A stretch of DNA of 64,000 nt, taken from positions 4,290-68,289 of the forward strand of contig CAZTPJ010000009.1 in NCBI GenBank assembly GCA_964614515.1, read 5' to 3'. Positions within the stretch are counted from its first letter, which is position 1. Each line of letters starts with the position of its first letter. Below, in pieces: positions 60,645 to 64,000 of this stretch. The notes beneath the pieces were generated by a model. The model was given only the letters and a program-made list of their open reading frames with translations, did not search any database and was not told the DNA's origin. Origin of the DNA: CAZTPJ01 sp964614515 (lineage in GTDB: Bacteria; Planctomycetota; Phycisphaerae; Phycisphaerales; UBA1924). Position numbers and translations under genes: made by a program.

Positions 60645-61676
60645 ATGCAAACGCTGGCCGAGATTCGGGCAATGCTGGAGGCACGGGGACTCCGCCCGCG
60701 CCATCCGCTTGGGCAGAACTTTCTCATCGATCACAATCTCATCGCGAAACTCGTGGACACGGCCGGGGTTGGGGCTGGCTCAGTCGTGCTGGAAGTCGGG
60801 CCGGGGACGGGGACGCTGACGGATGAACTGCTCGCGCGGGGATGCCGCGTGGTCGCGTGTGAGCTTGATGCGGGTCTGGCGGCGCTGCTGCGGGAGCGGT
60901 ATGCGCTCGTGTTGGATGGATCGGCACAGTCGCGCGGTAAGCAAGGCTCTACAGACCCGCAGCGCGTCAGAGAGGCAGCCGGGACGCCCGCCCTACCGGA
61001 TCCAAGGGCCGAGGCAGGCGGGACGCCTGCCCCACCGGATCCCAATATGCACAGGCGAGACGCCCGTGCCACCGACTCACAGGGCGGGACGCCCGCCCCA
61101 CCGGATGCGAAGCGTGGCAGCCTTCAACTCATCGAGGGCGACTGCCTCGCGGACAAGCACACGCTCGCCCCGGCCATCGTCGAGGCGATCGGCGAGGCGC
61201 CGTTCTCGCTCGTGGCCAATCTGCCCTACGGTGCCGCGACGCCGCTGATGATGACGCTCCTGATCGATCATCCACGATGCACATCCATGTTCGTCACCTT
61301 GCAGCGCGAGGTCGCCGACCGCCTTCGCGCCAAGCCCGGCACGCGGGACTACGGCCCGCTCTCCGTACTCGCAAGCAGCCTCGCCCGTGTCTCGCTGATC
61401 GCCACGCTGCCGCCGGAGTGTTTCTGGCCCCGGCCGGATGTGACCAGCGCGATGGTCGGTCTGGTGCGTCGCGACGATCCGCTGACGGATGATCCGCGGG
61501 CGCTGGCCGTGTGCTGCAAACGGCTGTTCGGGCAGCGTCGCAAGCAACTCGGGAGCATTCTCGGGCGTGAGGTGGCGTGGCCGTCGGGGGTTGAGCCGAC
61601 GGCGCGGGCGGAGTCGCTGGAGGTTGAACAGGTCATCGCGCTGTGCCGTGCGTTGGTGACTACCGTGGATGGCTGA
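60645..61676 (+). CDS. rsmA: 16S rRNA dimethyladenosine transferase with repeat insertion
   Basis: 343 residues from ATG 60645; the usual length is about 270. Dimethylates two adenosines near the 3' end of 16S rRNA. N-terminal RPRHPLGQNFLIDHNLIAKL, SAM motif I VLEVGPGTGTLTDELL, acidic VVACELDAGL, then a 60-residue insertion (about 95-156), after which the fold resumes with LIEGDCLADK, the catalytic SLVANLPYGAATPL and the C-terminal FWPRPDVTSAMV. The insert is Gly/Ala/Pro/Asp-rich and is encoded by four copies of a GC hairpin repeat. The frame is preserved, so the enzyme is probably functional. Confidence 0.9.
   Translation: MQTLAEIRAMLEARGLRPRHPLGQNFLIDHNLIAKLVDTAGVGAGSVVLEVGPGTGTLTDELLARGCRVVACELDAGLAALLRERYALVLDGSAQSRGKQGSTDPQRVREAAGTPALPDPRAEAGGTPAPPDPNMHRRDARATDSQGGTPAPPDAKRGSLQLIEGDCLADKHTLAPAIVEAIGEAPFSLVANLPYGAATPLMMTLLIDHPRCTSMFVTLQREVADRLRAKPGTRDYGPLSVLASSLARVSLIATLPPECFWPRPDVTSAMVGLVRRDDPLTDDPRALAVCCKRLFGQRRKQLGSILGREVAWPSGVEPTARAESLEVEQVIALCRALVTTVDG
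60977..61108 (-). repeat. Four tandem copies of a GC-rich repeat inside rsmA
   Basis: Copies at about 60977-61003, 61014-61042, 61052-61075 and 61082-61108. Each holds GGGACGCCCGCCC-like arms and most end CCACCGGATCC. In reverse complement they match the extragenic element at 39819-39848. They encode repeated AGGTPAPPDP-type phrases. Confidence 0.85.
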
Positions 61677-61694
61677 GATCGCGAACCCTCGGGC

Positions 61695-62666
61695 ATGACT
61701 CAACCCCACGACGAACACGGCGCCTCACCCGACACGCGCACGCTCGCGGCGAACCTCGAACCCGCGCTGCGCGCCGCGTGCGAAGGACGACTCTCCGACA
61801 TCGAATGGTTCACGTCAACTTGGCAGCGCGGCGGCTCAGCCACGGGTGCGGCCGTGTGGACACGAGACGATGGCACGCAAGCCCCCGCCATCGTCAAGAT
61901 CCCCGTCGGACCCGTCGAGTTTGACTGGACGAGCCGACTCGGGCGCGACGGCCACGGCTCCCCGACGCCACGCGTCTACGCCGCAGGCAACGCACTCGGC
62001 GGATATGACCTCGGGTGGATCGTCATGGAGCGCATCGCCGGACGACCACTGGCCAACAACCTCACGCCCGAGGCGCTTGAGGCGTTGCTCGCGGCCGTGG
62101 CGGAGTTCTATGTGCGGGCGGCGCAGGACCGGCCTGTCGGCCCGGCCCCTCGCGCCCCGGATTTGGAGCACATGTTGTCCAAAGCGCGGCAGGTGGTCAA
62201 AGACGCGGCCATCGACAACGCGCAGCACTGGAACGAATCCCTCAAGCGCGTCCAGCGGGCGCTGTCCAAACTCGACAAGTTCTGGTCGCAGCGCCCCATC
62301 GACACCTGGTGTCACGGCGATCTGCATCCGGGCAACGCCCTGGTGCGCGATGATGGCGACACATGCGTGTTGATCGACCTCTCGCACGTTCACGCGGGCC
62401 ACTGGATCGAAGACGCCGTGTACCTTGAGAAGGTGTATTGGGGCAAGCCGGAGGCACTCGGCGGCATCAAGCCCGTCTCCGCGCTGGCCAAATGCTGCCG
62501 CGAATGCGGCATTGCGACAAACCTCGACTACGCAGCGCTGGCGAGCGTGCGTCGGGTGTGCATCGCGGCCATGGTTCCGCTGCATCTGGAGACTCAAGGC
62601 CACCCGAAGTTCATGGCCGCGGCTCTGGAACAGTTGGATCGTTCTCTGGGAAACCTTGGAGTTTAG
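61695..62666 (+). CDS. APH-type phosphotransferase
   Basis: 323 residues; begins 18 bases after rsmA. Protein-kinase-like fold of the aminoglycoside/choline kinase type. PAIVKIPVG carries the ATP-binding lysine near residue 60, IVMERIAGRPL is the hinge, WCHGDLHPGNALV near 210-222 is the Brenner motif with the catalytic Asp, and CVLIDLSHV holds the metal-binding Asp. The small molecule phosphorylated is unknown; antibiotic resistance is not implied. Confidence 0.85.
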   Translation: MTQPHDEHGASPDTRTLAANLEPALRAACEGRLSDIEWFTSTWQRGGSATGAAVWTRDDGTQAPAIVKIPVGPVEFDWTSRLGRDGHGSPTPRVYAAGNALGGYDLGWIVMERIAGRPLANNLTPEALEALLAAVAEFYVRAAQDRPVGPAPRAPDLEHMLSKARQVVKDAAIDNAQHWNESLKRVQRALSKLDKFWSQRPIDTWCHGDLHPGNALVRDDGDTCVLIDLSHVHAGHWIEDAVYLEKVYWGKPEALGGIKPVSALAKCCRECGIATNLDYAALASVRRVCIAAMVPLHLETQGHPKFMAAALEQLDRSLGNLGV

Positions 62667-62786
62667 GGATACACCGAATCGGCAAGGCCGGCGCTTGCAT
62701 TGGACGTTTCGAGGGGAAAGATTCCCCGAGGTCCGGCCGGGCGGTCGGTCGAACTGGTCGGGTCTTGTTGCAGGGAAAGGAACCCC

Positions 62787-62972
62787 ATGGATCTCTATCA
62801 GCAGCTGCGGGAACTGGTGTCGTCGGCTGAGGAAGATTACCGCAAAGCCGAAGGCGGCAACAAGGCGGCCGGCACGCGAGTTCGTAAGATCATGCAGGAG
62901 ATCAAGACCAAGGCGCAGGAGATTCGTGCGGCCATGCTTGATTCCCGGGGCGATGAGAAGAAGGAAGGGTGA
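62787..62972 (+). CDS. Histone H1-like small protein
   Basis: 61 residues; AAGGAA precedes the ATG. Reads DLYQQLRELVSSAEEDYRKA, then GNKAAGTRVRKIMQEIK, a lysine-rich helical core matching the short H1/Hc1-like proteins annotated in planctomycetes and chlamydiae. It lacks the long Lys/Ala tail of full H1-like proteins, so it is the core domain only. Probably a nucleoid or DNA-binding protein; it sits 6 bases before the fabZ-like gene. Confidence 0.78.
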   Translation: MDLYQQLRELVSSAEEDYRKAEGGNKAAGTRVRKIMQEIKTKAQEIRAAMLDSRGDEKKEG

Positions 62973-62978
62973 ATCTCG

Positions 62979-63539
62979 ATGTCGGCCGTATCAGGACATC
63001 TTTCGCCAGGGGGCGCCCGCGAGGCCTCGGAGCGCACGGAAGACCGTGCGCCGAATCGGTTTCTGTTTGACCTTTCGGGCGTTGATCTGACCAATCGTTC
63101 AATCGGCCGCGAGGCGATTGAAAAACTCAATCCTCATCGCGGGGCGATGTCGCTGCTGGATTATGTGCTGTGGGTCGGCCCGGAGCATCGTCAGTCGGTG
63201 GCGCTCAAGCAGGTGCGGGCGGATGAGTTCTGGGTTCCGGGGCACTTTCCGGAGATGCCGCTGCTGCCTGGCGTGCTGATGATCGAAGCGGCGGCGCAAC
63301 TCGCGTGCTATGTCTTCAACGATCGTCGCAAGAAGAACTTGATCGCGGCGTTCCTGCGGATCGAGGATGCCTCGTTCCGATCGAGCGTGGCGCCGGGCGA
63401 TGATCTGCTGCTGCTTTGTCAGGAGGTTGTGTACGGGCGTCGGCGGTTCATCGTGGACACGCAGGGCATCGTTGGTGATCGTGTGGCGTTCGAGGCTCGG
63501 CTGAGCGGGATGGTCCTTCGCGAGAACGCGGAGGAGTAG
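62979..63539 (+). CDS. fabZ: 3-hydroxyacyl-ACP dehydratase, FabZ type
   Basis: 186 residues. Hot-dog fold. The active-site helix reads VPGHFPEMPLLPGVLMIEAA with catalytic His89 and Glu103. LNPHRGAMSLLDYVL is the usual N-terminal strand motif (with HRGAMSLLD in place of HRYPFLLVD). An N-terminal extension of about 40 residues is variable. It could be the lipid-biosynthesis FabZ or a paralogue acting on other acyl carriers; no other fab gene is near. Confidence 0.8.
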   Translation: MSAVSGHLSPGGAREASERTEDRAPNRFLFDLSGVDLTNRSIGREAIEKLNPHRGAMSLLDYVLWVGPEHRQSVALKQVRADEFWVPGHFPEMPLLPGVLMIEAAAQLACYVFNDRRKKNLIAAFLRIEDASFRSSVAPGDDLLLLCQEVVYGRRRFIVDTQGIVGDRVAFEARLSGMVLRENAEE

Positions 63540-63545
63540 GCCCGC

Positions 63546-64000
63546 ATGATCGCGCCGCACCCGCTCGTCTTTGAACCCATGGTGTTTGAGAAGGTCTGGG
63601 GCGGACGTCGGCTGGAGCGATTCGGCAAACGCCTGCCGCATGGCGCGTTGTTCGGCGAATCGTGGGAAGTCGCGGACCTGGCCGTCACGTCCACGTCCGG
63701 CGCGGGGGGGGGCGAGGCGAAGTCCATCATCGCCAATGGACCGCTGCGCGGGCGGACGCTGGCCGACGCGATGCGCATGTGGAACCGCGCGATGCTCGAC
63801 GACGCAAAACCCGCGGGGTCGTTTCCACTGCTGATCAAGTATCTCGATGCGCGGGAGCACCTGTCCGTGCAGGTGCATCCGAGTCCGGCGTATGCGGCCG
63901 TGCATCCCGATGCGCATCTCAAGACCGAGTGCTGGTATGTTCTCGATGCGGAGCCGGGGTCTGTGATTTTCAAAGGGTTGCGGGCGGGCGTGATGCGCGC
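63546..64000 (+). CDS. manA: Mannose-6-phosphate isomerase, class I, N-terminal part
   Basis: 151 complete codons in the window; runs off the right edge. Begins at ATG 63546, 6 bases after fabZ. Cupin-type isomerase that interconverts mannose 6-phosphate and fructose 6-phosphate. Family motifs: FEPMVFEKVWGGRRLERFGK, FGESWEVAD, FPLLIKYLDAREHLSVQVHP with zinc-ligand histidine and glutamine, and KTECWYVLDAEPGS with the Glu ligand. It resembles the short Bacillus-type enzyme. Confidence 0.92.
   Translation, partial: MIAPHPLVFEPMVFEKVWGGRRLERFGKRLPHGALFGESWEVADLAVTSTSGAGGGEAKSIIANGPLRGRTLADAMRMWNRAMLDDAKPAGSFPLLIKYLDAREHLSVQVHPSPAYAAVHPDAHLKTECWYVLDAEPGSVIFKGLRAGVMR

Overview
The window is GC-rich bacterial DNA (about 65 % G+C by eye). 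It most likely comes from a planctomycete of the class Phycisphaerae. Evidence: five secreted proteins end in the cysteine-rich GC-type dockerin tail (paired loops of the form CDxxTGxGVxDIFDFLCFGN) that is typical of that group; a Ser/Thr kinase is fused to WD40 repeats next to its own sigma factor; there is a short histone H1-like gene; and two clpP genes lie in tandem. Most operons are tightly packed with ATGA or GTGA start-stop overlaps.

Layout. 1-2.1 kb (minus): the N-terminal 698 codons of a giant RHS/YD-type protein that runs off the left edge, with a good promoter and a possibly decayed small gene in front. 3.1-9.9 kb: a compact type II secretion operon (secretin, ATPase, three inner-membrane platform proteins, a TPR lipoprotein). 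10-16 kb: a small basic protein, an FG-GAP fragment, and two convergent dockerin proteins with a shared terminator. 16.3-20.2 kb: sigma factor plus kinase-WD40 receptor. 20.2-29.4 kb: an Rrf2 regulator divergent from a complete cbb3 oxidase operon (ccoNO-ccoQ-ccoP-ccoG-ccoH-safE-like-ccoI-ccoS). 29.4-31.5 kb: debris of an RHS locus (orphan RHS core piece and a broken double-CXXCG immunity-like gene) flanked by inverted repeats. 31.5-34.7 kb: two proteins of unknown function. 34.8-37.7 kb: csoR-copA copper resistance with its operator. 37.8-43.5 kb: metabolic genes (methyltransferase, pdxJ, GNAT, dapA, otsB) mixed with one dockerin protein. 43.7-49.4 kb: dockerin-tagged subtilase, apaG, aquaporin and another dockerin protein. 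49.4-49.9 kb: a 188-bp tandem hairpin repeat broken by a 100-N assembly gap. 49.9-57.6 kb: PfkB kinase, hybrid histidine kinase, ruvX, a LolA-like protein and a TPR-metallopeptidase. 57.6-64 kb: tRNA-Arg(TCT), epimerase, clpP pair, rsmA carrying a repeat insertion, APH-type kinase, H1-like protein, fabZ-like and the start of manA.

How parts fit. The dockerin proteins all have signal peptides and plausibly leave the cell through a type II system such as the one encoded here; no cohesin partner was recognised. The cbb3 operon, its copper loaders (ccoI, safE-like, ccoG) and the csoR-copA pair together handle copper for a high-affinity oxidase, and an Fe-S type Rrf2 regulator with an IscR-like operator is the obvious local controller. 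The two RHS areas point to polymorphic-toxin history with decay.

Intergenic DNA carries several families of short perfect hairpins (REP-like), one of which has expanded in frame inside rsmA. No CRISPR array, rRNA, prophage or intact transposase gene was seen.
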